Assembly (NCBI GenBank): GCA_964578745.1
Contig: CAZODZ010000001.1
Location: forward strand, 1 to 64,000
Source of the DNA: SKVJ01 sp964578745
GTDB taxonomy: Bacteria > Chloroflexota > Dehalococcoidia > GIF9 > AB-539-J10
DNA length: 64,000 nucleotides
Direction: 5' to 3'
Below, piece after piece: positions 8,288-17,604 of the stretch; position 1 is the stretch's first letter, and each line of letters opens with the position of its first letter. The position numbers were made by a program, and so were the translations under genes. The notes below the pieces were generated by a model that had not been told where the DNA came from, did not search any database, and worked only from the letters and a program-made list of their open reading frames with translations.

Positions 8288-9175
8288 TCATCGAAGGAGG
8301 TCCAGCGACGTGAGCACGCCCTTCAGCTGTTCGCGTGCTCGACTCCCCAGTGGCCTGACAGGCCTTCTGCACGGGCCGGCGTCGATGCCAATCATGCCGA
8401 GTGCTTCTTTGATGACCGCCGGAAATGTCCCCAGCGAGAACGTGTCGCGAAGTCGCGCGAGTTGCGCCTGCGCATTTCGTGCACCGTCGAGGTCACCTGA
8501 TCGCCAGGAGTCATATATCTTGACGAGCAGCCGCGGCGCCACGTTTCCGGTCGCGGCAACTGAACCGGCGCCCCCATAGAGAAGCGTGCCAAGGATGAGT
8601 GTATCTCTGCCCGCGAAAACCTGGAAGGAGGGTGGGGTGGCGTTGATGTATGCTGCGGTTGTCGCGAGGTCACCGCTGCTGTCCTTGATTCCCGCTATAT
8701 TGTCGATGGCTGCAAGCCTTGCTACTAGGTCGATAGACAAGCGATTACCAGTGCGCGCAGGATTGGTGTAGAGCAGGACCGGCAGCCGCGTTGACGCTGC
8801 TATCGCCCTGTAGTGCTCGTACATCTCCTCCTCGTCAGGGGTGATGAACGTCGGGGTGATGACTGATACAGCGTCGACTCCAGCGCTCTCGGCCATCCTG
8901 GTAAGCGCGATTGCTTCACGTGTCGTTGTGGCGCCGGTGCCGGCGTATATCGCCACTCTTCCTCTGACTGCGTTGAGCGTAGCCTCAATCACTTTTCTTT
9001 TCTCTTCCGACTCCAGTGCGAAGTACTCTCCCTGGCTGCCAAGCACGAACACGCCATGGACTCCGCCGGCAAGGACATGCTCTATCAACCTCCCAAGCAC
9101 TTCCAGGTTGAGAGACTCATCCGTGTTAAATGGTGTCACCAGCGCAGGTATGATGCCCCCCTGCCCCGTGTCCAT
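8288..9175 (-). CDS. DapA/NanA-family class I aldolase
   Basis: 295 residues. The ATG at 9175 is preceded by AAGGAGGGC; the in-frame upstream extension is rejected. It shows the Schiff-base lysine in AGIKDSSG, the catalytic tyrosine in LLYTNPARTGNR and the N-terminal ALVTPFN strand. The pyruvate-carboxylate loop reads GSQGEYFAL where lysine-pathway DapA normally has GTTGE, so a sugar-acid aldolase/dehydratase or other pyruvate aldolase may be likelier than dihydrodipicolinate synthase. No lysine genes are adjacent. Pyruvate-derived Schiff-base chemistry is family knowledge; the exact substrate is undetermined. Confidence 0.85.
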   Translation of the reverse strand: MDTGQGGIIPALVTPFNTDESLNLEVLGRLIEHVLAGGVHGVFVLGSQGEYFALESEEKRKVIEATLNAVRGRVAIYAGTGATTTREAIALTRMAESAGVDAVSVITPTFITPDEEEMYEHYRAIAASTRLPVLLYTNPARTGNRLSIDLVARLAAIDNIAGIKDSSGDLATTAAYINATPPSFQVFAGRDTLILGTLLYGGAGSVAATGNVAPRLLVKIYDSWRSGDLDGARNAQAQLARLRDTFSLGTFPAVIKEALGMIGIDAGPCRRPVRPLGSRAREQLKGVLTSLDLLR

Positions 9176-9306
9176 GTGCCCTCCTTGTATGGGATTACGT
9201 CTAGTAGTGTAGGCTGGGCCGGTGACGAAATCAACGAGCCAGCCCGTATCCGCGCCTCCGTGCATACATCTCGCGGACCTGCGTTTGGTTCAAGGGAGAG
9301 AGCATC

Positions 9307-9501
9307 ATGTCTCGTGCGACGCGCGTGCTGTTCACCTGTGGAGGAAACTTGTGTCGCTCGCTGATGGCCGTGGTGCTGCTACGCCACCTTACGGCTCCGG
9401 CTTCCCGATTTTCATACTGCGGGATCCCGCCGGACGCTGTGATTGGCCTTCTTTCCCGAGGTGCAGCCGTTTGTTTGCACGCGGGGCTGTGGATCAATTG
9501 A
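9307..9501 (+). pseudogene. Low-molecular-weight protein tyrosine phosphatase / arsenate-reductase remnant
   Basis: The 64-codon frame opens with the phosphatase P-loop in its usual N-terminal place (VLFTCGGNLCRSLMA; Cys-x5-Arg then Ser), followed by a degenerate stretch that could match the family up to the HKSR region, and then stops. Family members are about 130-150 residues with an essential DP loop near the C-terminus, which is absent here and not evident in the other frames before the next gene. The usual CRSPMA proline is Leu. I read it as a truncated, probably inactive copy, though a short expressed peptide cannot be excluded. Confidence 0.6.
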
Positions 9502-9648
9502 CGGGTAGCGGTTCACTGGCACATCGTTTAGACAGACCGTGGTCCTGGGCACTGGTCAACTGACCAACGCACATTCATCATCGTGTGCGCACTGCGTTTC
9601 ACGGCTCATGGCTGGCCGTACTACAATGACCGATGATTCCCTCTGCCC

Positions 9649-10914
9649 ATGGATACACTGTCTGGGACCATTTCCATCAATGTGTACTTCGTTCTGGCGC
9701 TCGTTGCGCTGCTCGGTGACTACGCGGTCCGTACAACCGCCGACGTCCTGGACCTCCGTGGGCTGTGGCAGGGAGTGCCGGCACCATTGCAGGGCCTGTA
9801 TAGCGATGACCAGTACCGTGCATCCCAGCGCTACGTATGTTCGGCAACTCGCATCAGGATGGTGGAACGGACTGTGCTGCTCGCTGTGGTATGTGCATTC
9901 TGGTTTCTGGGTGGTTTTGGATGGCTTGATGGCCTTGTGTGCCACGCTGTCTCGTCGACGCTCGGGCGTGGACTGCTATACCTCGGTATCGTTACGGTCA
10001 GTTACCTTCTGTTGACGGTGCCGTTCGACGCCTATCGCACTTTCTCGCTCGAAGCGAGTTTTGGCTTCAACCGGACAACGCCCGGGATATTTGTGACAGA
10101 CAGGCTCAAGGAGCTGTTTCTCCTTGTGGTGATAGGTGGCTCGCTTGCTGCAATTGTGGTGTCGGCGTTTCTGTGGCTTGGACCGGGCGCATGGTTGCTC
10201 TGTCTCGCCGTTGTTGTAGCGTTCATTCTGCTCACTCAGGTGCTGGCCCCAGTGGTCATTCTCCCCTTGTTTAACAGGTTTAAACCTCTGCCAGAGGGAG
10301 AGTTGAGGGAGGCGGTGCTGTCGTATACGATGTCCATAGGCTTGCCCGTAGAAGACGTCTATGTCATCGATGGCTCACGCCGTTCCTCGCGCGCAAATGC
10401 CTTCTTCACGGGTCTTGGCAGGCACAGGAGGATTGTGCTCTACGACACGCTGATAGAGGGACACTCGATCGATAGCCTTGTCACCGTGCTGGCGCACGAG
10501 GCTGGTCATTACGGTCGAGGGCATATCCTCAAGGGAGTCTTGGCGGCCTCTCTCCATGCGGCTATCCTGCTGTACCTACTCGCGTTCTTCTTGGAGCAGC
10601 CGGGACTGTTCGAGGCGTTTGGCGTGTCCCAATCATCTGTGTATGTAGGGTTTGTGTTGTTTGGCTTACTCTACACACCGGTAGAGACGGCACTGTCCGT
10701 TCTCTTCAACATGCTCTCTAGGCGCTATGAGTATGAGGCCGATCGCTTTGCGGTCGAGACGACACATAACCCCTCGGCCCTGGCCGCGGCGTTGAGAAAG
10801 CTCTCGGTTGACAATCTGTCTAATCCACACCCTCACCGCTTTCAGGTCCTGCTGAACTACTCGCATCCACCGCTTGCGGAACGCCTCGCCTCTATCGAAG
10901 GCAGGTCCCCTTGA
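9649..10914 (+). CDS. Ste24-type M48 membrane metallopeptidase
   Basis: 421 residues matching the full-length CAAX-protease-1/Ste24 architecture: several N-terminal membrane segments, the conserved DAYRTFSLEASFGFNRTTPG loop, the zinc site HEAGH (H283, E284, H287), two more membrane segments, and the third zinc ligand in EYEADRFAVE. In eukaryotes this family clips prenylated or translocon-stuck proteins; in bacteria it is an intramembrane quality-control protease of unclear substrates. It is a single gene with no obvious SD, about 150 bp downstream of the phosphatase remnant. Confidence 0.92.
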   Translation: MDTLSGTISINVYFVLALVALLGDYAVRTTADVLDLRGLWQGVPAPLQGLYSDDQYRASQRYVCSATRIRMVERTVLLAVVCAFWFLGGFGWLDGLVCHAVSSTLGRGLLYLGIVTVSYLLLTVPFDAYRTFSLEASFGFNRTTPGIFVTDRLKELFLLVVIGGSLAAIVVSAFLWLGPGAWLLCLAVVVAFILLTQVLAPVVILPLFNRFKPLPEGELREAVLSYTMSIGLPVEDVYVIDGSRRSSRANAFFTGLGRHRRIVLYDTLIEGHSIDSLVTVLAHEAGHYGRGHILKGVLAASLHAAILLYLLAFFLEQPGLFEAFGVSQSSVYVGFVLFGLLYTPVETALSVLFNMLSRRYEYEADRFAVETTHNPSALAAALRKLSVDNLSNPHPHRFQVLLNYSHPPLAERLASIEGRSP

Positions 10915-11082
10915 AGTTCCTGGAGACCATACTCGACTCTCTCATGTGTTCAGAATCCACCGTTGCTCGCTGATTCTGCCACGCGAGCAGGGCCAGACAG
11001 GTGGATCGATGAGAGTTATGCATTTTCTGTGCCTCGTTGTAAACTTCGGTTTGGTGCAGCCCCTCCGCTTTCCGCGCCGGGA

Positions 11083-11535
11083 ATGATTGCAGGGCCAGCC
11101 ATTTCATGGTACAGGTTGTTCCGGATAGACAGTGTGAAAGGAAGACCATTTCTCGCATACGCCATTGTCATCTCTGTTCTGGAGCAGCTTGTCCTTCTGC
11201 TCGTCACTCTGCATGTTTTGCCCTCGGTCGGTATCCATGTGCCGCTGTGGCTGCTGGTGACACTGGTCGTTGTCCTTGCGGTACAGTCCGTACTACTTAC
11301 ACTCGTCAACCTGAGGGCCCTCGGCAGGCGGCCGCTGTTTTCGCCCGCTCCCGGGACGCTTGCCCGTACGGTCAGTAAACTTGATCCGGTCGGCTATGTT
11401 CGCGTTGGTAACGAACTGTGGCTCGCTGCAAGCGATGGCTCTCACATAGAGAGAGACGAGGTCGTCGTTGTACGACAGCGGGATCGAATGCGATTGATTG
11501 TCTCGCGTCCTGATGAGCACCTTGTGGGACCGTGA
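11083..11535 (+). CDS. Small membrane protein with NfeD-type OB domain
   Basis: About 150 residues if the ATG at 11083 is used; an in-frame extension to 10963 exists, but its sequence looks non-coding. Two membrane segments (about 25-50 and 55-80) precede a C-terminal beta domain with the NfeD signature (GTLARTVSKLDPVGYVRVG, then the W-A-S-G-I-V pattern to the end). NfeD domains partner SPFH/stomatin proteins in membrane-domain organisation; no stomatin gene is adjacent. The start is uncertain because no SD is clear. Confidence 0.65.
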   Translation: MIAGPAISWYRLFRIDSVKGRPFLAYAIVISVLEQLVLLLVTLHVLPSVGIHVPLWLLVTLVVVLAVQSVLLTLVNLRALGRRPLFSPAPGTLARTVSKLDPVGYVRVGNELWLAASDGSHIERDEVVVVRQRDRMRLIVSRPDEHLVGP

Positions 11536-11634
11536 AGTTGTCCAGTCTGGCGTGTTTCCTCGTTTGACTCGCGTGATGCCCTCCGCATAGACTGGGAAAG
11601 TCACCACGCACGTATGAGGCAAGGGGAGGCAATC

Positions 11635-12015
11635 ATGGATGGAACAAGGCGAATTAGGATTATTGCTGGCCCTGTTGCGGTCCATGCAACGTTGAACGAT
11701 ACCAGGGCGGCGCAGACCCTGTGGAATTCGCTCCCGCTGCAGTTCAGGGCGCAGTCGTGGGGCGATGAGCTGTATGGCCGAGCCTCTGTAGAACTTGAGC
11801 AGGAGGAGCCGCGGGAAGTTGTCGAGGCTGGCGACTTGGCCTACTGGCCGCCCGGCCACGCGTTGTGCATATTCTTTGGTCCGACGCCTGCGAGCCGTAC
11901 GAACACCGAGATCCGCGCTGCCAGCGAGGTCACGGTCCTTGGACACATTGAGGAGGATCCTGCTGTGTTCCGTGCAGTGAAAGGCGGCGAGAAGATCAGT
12001 CTTGAAAGAGCGTAG
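11635..12015 (+). CDS. Cyclophilin-like fold protein (TM1367/DUF3830 type)
   Basis: 126 residues. The ATG at 11635 has GGGGAGG at the right distance. The sequence shows the compact beta pattern of the cyclophilin-like DUF3830/COG2164 group: an N-terminal ATLNDTRAAQTLWNSLP region, WGDELYG, GDLAYWPPGHALCIFFGPTPAS and a C-terminal strand near VTVLGHIEED. These proteins have the fold of cyclophilin but generally lack its catalytic residues; their function is not established. It is followed after 23 bp by the PEBP-like lipoprotein gene, possibly in the same transcript. Confidence 0.82.
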   Translation: MDGTRRIRIIAGPVAVHATLNDTRAAQTLWNSLPLQFRAQSWGDELYGRASVELEQEEPREVVEAGDLAYWPPGHALCIFFGPTPASRTNTEIRAASEVTVLGHIEEDPAVFRAVKGGEKISLERA

Positions 12016-12038
12016 CATCCCATTGGCGTCAGGGTGAC

Positions 12039-12593
12039 ATGGTGAACACTCGGTCTGTGCTGCTGGTAGCAGTTGTTTTGCTCGCTCTTGTGTCGGGGTG
12101 TGTTGAGCAAGATTCCGGCCTGGAAGGTGGAGACGTGAGCATTTCAATTGTGAGCTCTGCATTCCAGCACGATGGCGCCATTCCTCTCAGGTATACGTGC
12201 GATGGCGACAACGTATCGCCGCCGTTGTCCTGGGGAGAGGTGCCCGGCAATACGAAGTCACTCGCACTGATATGCGAGGATCCTGATTCGCCTCGCAAGT
12301 TTGTCCATTGGCTCCTGTACAACATCCCGCCGGATGTAACTGTACTGCAGGAAGGTATTCCCATGGGCGAACTCGTTGAGGGCCACGCGATGCAGGGCAG
12401 GAACGATTTCGGCGACATCGGATACGGTGGACCATGCCCGCCGGAAGGCTCGACTCACCACTACCATTTCACACTTTACGCGCTGGACACGATGCTTGAC
12501 CTGGATGCGGGCGCCACGAAGCATGAGCTTGAGAACGCTATAGGCGGCCACGTACTCGGTCACGGTCGGCTGACAGGGACATACAGGCGATAG
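12039..12593 (+). CDS. YbhB/YbcL-type PEBP lipoprotein
   Basis: 184 residues with a lipoprotein signal peptide (lipobox LVSGC, C21) and a complete phosphatidylethanolamine-binding/Raf-kinase-inhibitor-like fold: PLRYTCDGDNVSPPLSW, the CEDPDSP ligand-loop motif, HWLLYNIP, GYGGPCPPEGSTHHYHF and GTYRR at the end. Bacterial members bind small anionic ligands; the physiological ligand is unknown. The signal peptide predicts anchoring on the outer face of the membrane. Confidence 0.9.
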   Translation: MVNTRSVLLVAVVLLALVSGCVEQDSGLEGGDVSISIVSSAFQHDGAIPLRYTCDGDNVSPPLSWGEVPGNTKSLALICEDPDSPRKFVHWLLYNIPPDVTVLQEGIPMGELVEGHAMQGRNDFGDIGYGGPCPPEGSTHHYHFTLYALDTMLDLDAGATKHELENAIGGHVLGHGRLTGTYRR

Positions 12594-12616
12594 TCGACGG
12601 TCCCCGTGCTGCAGCA

Positions 12617-12967
12617 CTACCATGCGTCCATGGCGGCGTGCAGAAAGACGGTGGCACAGAGTTCAATGAGGAATCCGTAGACCGGTCCGAGGATAAAAGG
12701 CCACCAGAAGCCCAGCCCCTGGCTCTCTGTGAAAATGGCAAGCACAAGGCCGAAGATGGCGCCTATGAGTGCGCCGTGGATCATCCAGTGGTATCTCAGT
12801 GAGCTGATGCCTATTGTGAAGCCCATCACGGTATTGACGAGTACGATCAGGACGCTGTGAGACCAGGCTACTTCAAGCCCCATGCCGCACGACAGGATAG
12901 CCCATGAGGCCAGCCCGCAGGCTGTACCGCCTACGGTTGTGGCTCGAACTCGTCGTCCATTGAGCAA
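12617..12967 (-). CDS. Small four-segment membrane protein, unknown function
   Basis: 116 residues, mostly hydrophobic, with about four predicted membrane segments. A polar stretch, LRYHWMIHG, sits between segments two and three. I do not recognise a family with a function. The frame has a believable membrane-protein composition and sits convergently 23 bp from the PEBP gene. The next gene, SpoIIM-like, is on the same strand about 110 bp upstream. Confidence 0.6.
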   Translation of the reverse strand: MLNGRRVRATTVGGTACGLASWAILSCGMGLEVAWSHSVLIVLVNTVMGFTIGISSLRYHWMIHGALIGAIFGLVLAIFTESQGLGFWWPFILGPVYGFLIELCATVFLHAAMDAW

Positions 12968-13076
12968 CGTCTTTCCCCTTTTTTCCGCATTCTCTCCGGT
13001 GAAGGTTGTGGCACGATAGTTATAACGTTGGAAGGCGCAAGAGGATTATGGACAGAGGCCGGAGCCCGGCCGGTGT

Positions 13077-13760
13077 TCAGTTGATCAGGTGAGGCACGAT
13101 GAGGATGACCTCAATGGCTTCGTACACAGCGGCAATCGCAAGTGTTATTGCGACCAGCACGTACAGCCACAGTGAGCGCGCAAGCCCTTTAGCCCACCCT
13201 TGGAGATGGGATGTTGCGCCGACACTGCCTGGTTTGATCAACGCGTGACCGTGCACCCAGGTGGCAAACATGGCCAGTATGTAGCCCTGCCCCTCCAGCA
13301 GGAGGGTCACGGCATGAGGGATCATCGCAAGCTGCAATTCCCGGGTTGTCGGGGCAAGCAGAAGGCCCCACAGTGTGGCTCGCACAAGGCCGATGCCCAC
13401 GCCACCGAACGGGATCAGGAGCGAGGGTACGAACAGGACGACAACTGTGCCTGCGAAGAAGTTGACCGCAAATGTGAGCAGACCTGCTTCAAAGACGTTG
13501 CCACCGGTATATGCTTCTGCGACCGACGCAAGTGGTCCCTCAGAGAAGGAGAGGGCGACGCTCTCGATGAGAGCCTGCTGGATGAAGGGATGGAACGCTA
13601 CGAATACCATGGCGACCGCAACGGTCCCATAGTAGGCGAGGTTGAGTGCAATGTACGTACGTCTGTATTCGCGCATGATGCTGGTTGCATGTCCAAGCAC
13701 CTGAGAGGCCCGGGACACTGCACCGGCGCTCTCTGAATTCACACTATTCATTTCTTCCAT
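13077..13760 (-). CDS. SpoIIM-like (DUF95) membrane protein
   Basis: 227 residues with five or six membrane segments. The middle region matches the stage-II-sporulation-protein-M family: NFFAGTVVVLFVPSLLIPFGG with GIGLVRATLWGLLLAP, the HAVTLLLEGQGYILAMFA stretch and a trailing conserved HALIKPG. Outside Firmicutes these proteins are not linked to sporulation and their function is unknown. No other sporulation gene is in the window. Confidence 0.8.
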   Translation of the reverse strand: MEEMNSVNSESAGAVSRASQVLGHATSIMREYRRTYIALNLAYYGTVAVAMVFVAFHPFIQQALIESVALSFSEGPLASVAEAYTGGNVFEAGLLTFAVNFFAGTVVVLFVPSLLIPFGGVGIGLVRATLWGLLLAPTTRELQLAMIPHAVTLLLEGQGYILAMFATWVHGHALIKPGSVGATSHLQGWAKGLARSLWLYVLVAITLAIAAVYEAIEVILIVPHLIN

Positions 13761-14355
13761 TGTACGCGCTTGTCCCTGCGTCGGCTATGAACTCAAAGTC
13801 AGGAGTCATCTGCTATGCGCTGGAGCGCGTCGGGGGGAACCGCGTTGCCGCTGCGTGACGGTACGTGTGTAGAATCGCCTGCCTTGCTGCACCGCTTCAC
13901 CTCTCCTCTCCACAACGACAGCTATCAATGACCCCCGAGGTCAGGATCTGCTTCCCCGATGGTCTCGGAACCATTGATATCAAGGGCAACGCCACTGACG
14001 GCGTGGCCTCCTTGCCGGAGCATGGCTGCTATTGCCCGCTTCTTGGCAGCATGAGGGTAGCCTGCCACCACCCACAGACAAAAGTCCCTGCAAGGCTTTC
14101 CTCCTGCGTTCTAACGCTGTCAGCGGGTCTTGTGGCGCGGCCTCGCTGCATTGTGTCAGTGGGCAAGATGCCGGCATTGGCGATGGACTGGAATCTTTTC
14201 CCATCTCATCGGGTAGTCTGAATCTCCACTGTCCGGCTATACTGTCATTTCTGTGTCCTTGGCGGACTCATCTTCGCGGGATGTCGGTGTGTCACGATGA
14301 CATTTGCGTTGATGCATGAGTCTGAAGCTGCTGCACAGACAGGAGCGCCGGATCA
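13761..14355. other. Gap without a supported gene
   Basis: 595 bp between the SpoIIM-like gene and the EamA transporter. The minus strand between about 13,930 and 14,110 has an uninterrupted frame of about 60 codons with protein-like composition (includes GYPHAAKKRAIAAM and VALDINGSETIGEAD) but no start, SD or recognised family. It could be the tail of a decayed gene. Nothing else is seen. Confidence 0.5.
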
Positions 14356-15264
14356 GTGATTCTTACCTGGGTGAATGCAGCTCTATTGAGTGCCGCTATT
14401 ATGGCGGTCGTGAATATCCTCGACAGCCACTTCGTGACCAGACGGTTCCCTTCGCTGCGAGCATTTCTTCTGCCCGTCGGCACGATTCACCTGTTCTATG
14501 GAGTGACAGGCGCTCTTCTATTTGGTGTCCCCGCAGGAGTGGATGGTTCCATCGTCGCTGTTGCCGTACTTTCGTCAGCTGTGAGAACAGTCGCTGTCAT
14601 CATTCTGCTCGACAGTCTCTGCCACCGCGAGGTCTCACGTGTGGTTCCAGTCGTCTACACATATCCCATGTTCGTGGCGTTGATGGCGTTCTTTTTCCTT
14701 GGCGAGCGACTTGGGCTGAGCCAGTGGATTGCAGTGGTGGTAGTCGCGAGCGGTGCGGTGTTCATTGCTTCGTTCGGGCAGCAGCCTTCACTTGGCGGCG
14801 TCGAACGACCACGTTCACTGCTTCTCTTTCTCGCCTCAGTCCTGTTTGCGGTTGCTGACGTCACCGGCAAGTACTCGCTGTCTCAACTGGGATTCTGGCA
14901 GCTCTTCTGGATAGGAGCGCTTGTGATGGGCATGACGTTTGTCGTCGCTGCACTGCGCCGTTCGGTGGTTAGGGCCATCACTTCCATGCACGGATATCGT
15001 CGTTCGCTTGGGATGTTGTTGATGAACGAAGTAATTGCACCGGTGGGCATCCTCATCTCATACTGGGCTCTTGAGCGCGGGCCGGTGTCCCTTGTGTCGG
15101 CGCTCACCAGCAGCAGACCGCTGTTCGTTCTCGCCTTAGCGTTTATACTCAGCAGGCGTGCCCCCGCGTTTCTGCTGTGGGGTGGAGGGCGCAGGCTCTT
15201 CGTGGTGCGCCTGCTCGCCACCGCGATGATCGTCGGCGGTATTGCTGTCATAGAGACGTACTGA
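14356..15264 (+). CDS. EamA/DMT-superfamily transporter
   Basis: 302 residues, about ten hydrophobic segments arranged as two EamA halves. The first ends with FVALMAFFFLGERLGLSQW, the characteristic exporter signature, and the second with PLFVLALAFIL. The start is GTG with AGGAG about 12 bases upstream. DMT exporters move amino acids, nucleotides or other small metabolites; the substrate cannot be predicted. Its 3' end overlaps the opposite-strand gene by about 130 bp. Confidence 0.85.
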   Translation: MILTWVNAALLSAAIMAVVNILDSHFVTRRFPSLRAFLLPVGTIHLFYGVTGALLFGVPAGVDGSIVAVAVLSSAVRTVAVIILLDSLCHREVSRVVPVVYTYPMFVALMAFFFLGERLGLSQWIAVVVVASGAVFIASFGQQPSLGGVERPRSLLLFLASVLFAVADVTGKYSLSQLGFWQLFWIGALVMGMTFVVAALRRSVVRAITSMHGYRRSLGMLLMNEVIAPVGILISYWALERGPVSLVSALTSSRPLFVLALAFILSRRAPAFLLWGGGRRLFVVRLLATAMIVGGIAVIETY

Positions 15265-15489
15265 GGGCGGCTCCGTTCCCAGACTGTGAGACACTGTCTT
15301 GTCGGGCTGTCGCCTTATCAGTGGGATCATGAAGACTATACAAGCTGCCAGGAAGACGGCACTGCCGACGAGATACGGCAGGTCTCCATTGCGTGCTGCC
15401 GAGAGTAGAAAGAGGATGGCGCACACCATGAACAGCAGCCATCCCCATATCTGAAAGCGTCGTTCCCTCGGGCTCATAGTTGTCACCAT
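15136..15489 (-). CDS. Small two-segment membrane protein
   Basis: 117 residues. The N-terminal half (RFQIWGWLLFMVCAILFLLS, then DLPYLVGSAVFLAACIVFMIPL) matches a widespread group of short two-TM proteins often mis-annotated as cytochrome oxidase subunit III; no catalytic residues exist. The C-terminal 40 residues are polar, and the gene's end runs 129 bp antisense into the EamA gene, so the true stop may be affected by a frameshift or the tail may be unstructured. Function unknown. Confidence 0.55.
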   Translation of the reverse strand: MVTTMSPRERRFQIWGWLLFMVCAILFLLSAARNGDLPYLVGSAVFLAACIVFMIPLIRRQPDKTVSHSLGTEPPSVRLYDSNTADDHRGGEQAHHEEPAPSTPQQKRGGTPAEYKR

Positions 15490-15654
15490 TGTGACCGGCC
15501 ATTGCCAGTGCCGGAATCGCTCCGGAATTGTAGCACCTCACCGTTGTCTGTACGTAACATCGCCTCGCCGGGCCTGTCGCTCTCTGGGAGTGCCTGTGGT
15601 ATAGTGCAGCCGAACGTTCATCCCGTGTGGGATGTAGCTCAGCAGGAGGAATCG

Positions 15655-15978
15655 ATGGCTCGGAAACCGTATCTCTGGCTTGTATGGACCCGGTGTGCGC
15701 CTGAACTGGATGAAGACTTCAACCGCTGGTATGACGAGACTCACATACCGCTCCTCAACAAGGAAGGACACATAAGTTCGGTGACGCGTTACCGCCTCTC
15801 GGCGGAGGTTGCATCGGAGCAGCCGCCGTATCTGGCGGTATATGAGTTCAAGGATCTCGAGACGTTCAGGAGTTGGTTGAAGAGCACCTCCCTTGCAGAT
15901 GCCAGGAAAGAGATGCAGGAGTCCTGGGGAGGCAAGGACGTCGAAATCAAGTCGAGAGCTTTATACGATCCTCTGTAA
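15655..15978 (+). CDS. EthD/DUF4286-like dimeric alpha-beta barrel protein
   Basis: 107 residues starting at an ATG with AGGAGG seven bases upstream. The pattern LWLVWTRCAPELDEDFNRWYDETHIP followed by YLAVYEFKD and a final helix is that of ferredoxin-like dimeric alpha-beta barrels (EthD, DUF4286), whose members bind or transform small aromatic or polyketide-like molecules. No enzyme partner is next to it, so a specific role cannot be given. Confidence 0.75.
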   Translation: MARKPYLWLVWTRCAPELDEDFNRWYDETHIPLLNKEGHISSVTRYRLSAEVASEQPPYLAVYEFKDLETFRSWLKSTSLADARKEMQESWGGKDVEIKSRALYDPL

Positions 15979-16197
15979 GGGGCACGAGTCAGTCTGGAGG
16001 ACTCCTTTGATGGCTGGCTTTAGTAGGCGGCCGGATTGTGGTTGCATCTGCTTGGGTCGCCGGTGTTGTCTCACCATGCGGCGTTCATGAGCACGGTGAG
16101 GGGGTGCTGTACTGCGCCTGCGCTGCTGCTTTGTTCATGATTCCGGCCTGTATCCATACGTTCCTGTACCGCCTCAGCTTCGCGAGTCCGACCTCTG

Positions 16198-17604
16198 TCA
16201 GTCGATACGGTATTCGTCCCGATAGGCTGGGACAGCTACGTTCCATCCTCGCTCTTGCTCAATCCTTCGCGCAAAATCATGCGCTGCCTCCTCTTCACCA
16301 TGTACCACAAACACGTTGCGTGGCTTGTTCTTTATACCTGAAAGCCATCTTATCAGTTCATTCCGGTCAGCATGTGCCGAGAAGCCGTGTATCTGCTCCA
16401 CCCTCGCCCGGACCGGCCATTTCTGGCCGAAGATACGTACGATGTTGGCGCCATCAACGATTTGCCGCCCCAGCGTTCCGATCGCTTGGTAACCTACGAA
16501 CAGAATCGTTGACTCCGGTCGAGAGATATTGTTGACCAGATGATGCTTGATTCTGCCTCCAGTGCACATGCCTGAGCCGGCGATTATCATCGCTCTTCCG
16601 TGGAGGTAGTTCAGCGCCTTTGAGTGGTCGACGCTGTCGACGGTGGTCAGGGTGGGGAAATCGAAGGGCGATCCTGCCTCGCTGATCATCTCGAGGGTCT
16701 CTTCGTCGAACAGCTGCGTGTGATTGCGGAACACCTCGGTAACAGCTATGGCCATCGGACTGTCAAGAAAGACGAGTATGTGCGGTATCCGGTCGGCCGA
16801 CAACAGGTCTTTCATGTGATAGAGCAATTCCTGCGCCCGTTCAATAGCGAAGCTGGGGACGATCAGGTTTCCGCCAGCTTCCACCGTCAGCTTGATGACA
16901 CGTTCAAGTTCGTCGCTGATACCCTCCATGCTCCCATGGATCCGATTCCCGTATGTTGACTCCACCACGACGTAATCTGCCTGGTCGAACACGGTCGGGT
17001 CCTTGAGTATCGGTCTGCCCCACCGCCCCACATCCCCTGAGAAGACAATGCGGCGCTTCTGTCCGTCCAGCGACATGTCTACTGCAATCATTGATGAGCC
17101 AAGAATATGACCGGCCTCGTAGAATGTTGCCGTGACGCCTGGACTGAGTTGCTGGGCCTGTTTCTGGCGCACCGGTGTGAATTGCGGAAAACATGCTTTT
17201 GCATCATCGACGGTGTAAAGTGGGAGCTCTGGGTGTGGGCCTTTTCTCTTTTCACGCTCATGACGTCTGCGCTTATGCTCCGCGTCTGACTCCTGCAGAT
17301 GTGCCGAATCCAGAAGGGAGATACGCATTATTTCCGATGTTGCAGAGGTGCAGTACACGGGGCCGCGGAAACCCTCTCGCGCCAGACGTGGCAGATAGCC
17401 ACAGTGGTCGAGGTGGGCGTGGCTGATGAGCACGGCCTCGATGGACTCGGGAGGGACGGGGAATGGCTCCCAGTCTCGCGAGCGCAACTCACGTTCCTGG
17501 TGCATGCCACAGTCAACAAGGAATCTGTGTCCGTCGATTTCCAGCAGGAAACGGGAACCAGTCACATTCTGGGCTGCACCGAGGAACTTGAGTTTGACGT
17601 TCAT
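16198..17604 (-). CDS. Beta-CASP metallo-beta-lactamase ribonuclease
   Basis: 468 residues. The ATG at 17604 has GGAGG just upstream. The metallo-beta-lactamase part has SHAHLDHCGYLP (the HxHxDH zinc motif), EAGHILGSSM and the later FSGDVGRWG aspartate. A beta-CASP insertion follows (VVVESTYGNR, VPSFAIERAQELL, SGMCTGGRIKHHL), ending with the HGFSAHADRNEL motif and VVHGE. This is the YSH1/CPSF-73-like COG1236 group: zinc-dependent RNA endo/exonucleases. It lacks the N-terminal KH domains of archaeal FttA. RNA processing or decay in the cytoplasm is the expected role. Confidence 0.93.
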   Translation of the reverse strand: MNVKLKFLGAAQNVTGSRFLLEIDGHRFLVDCGMHQERELRSRDWEPFPVPPESIEAVLISHAHLDHCGYLPRLAREGFRGPVYCTSATSEIMRISLLDSAHLQESDAEHKRRRHEREKRKGPHPELPLYTVDDAKACFPQFTPVRQKQAQQLSPGVTATFYEAGHILGSSMIAVDMSLDGQKRRIVFSGDVGRWGRPILKDPTVFDQADYVVVESTYGNRIHGSMEGISDELERVIKLTVEAGGNLIVPSFAIERAQELLYHMKDLLSADRIPHILVFLDSPMAIAVTEVFRNHTQLFDEETLEMISEAGSPFDFPTLTTVDSVDHSKALNYLHGRAMIIAGSGMCTGGRIKHHLVNNISRPESTILFVGYQAIGTLGRQIVDGANIVRIFGQKWPVRARVEQIHGFSAHADRNELIRWLSGIKNKPRNVFVVHGEEEAAHDFARRIEQERGWNVAVPAYRDEYRID

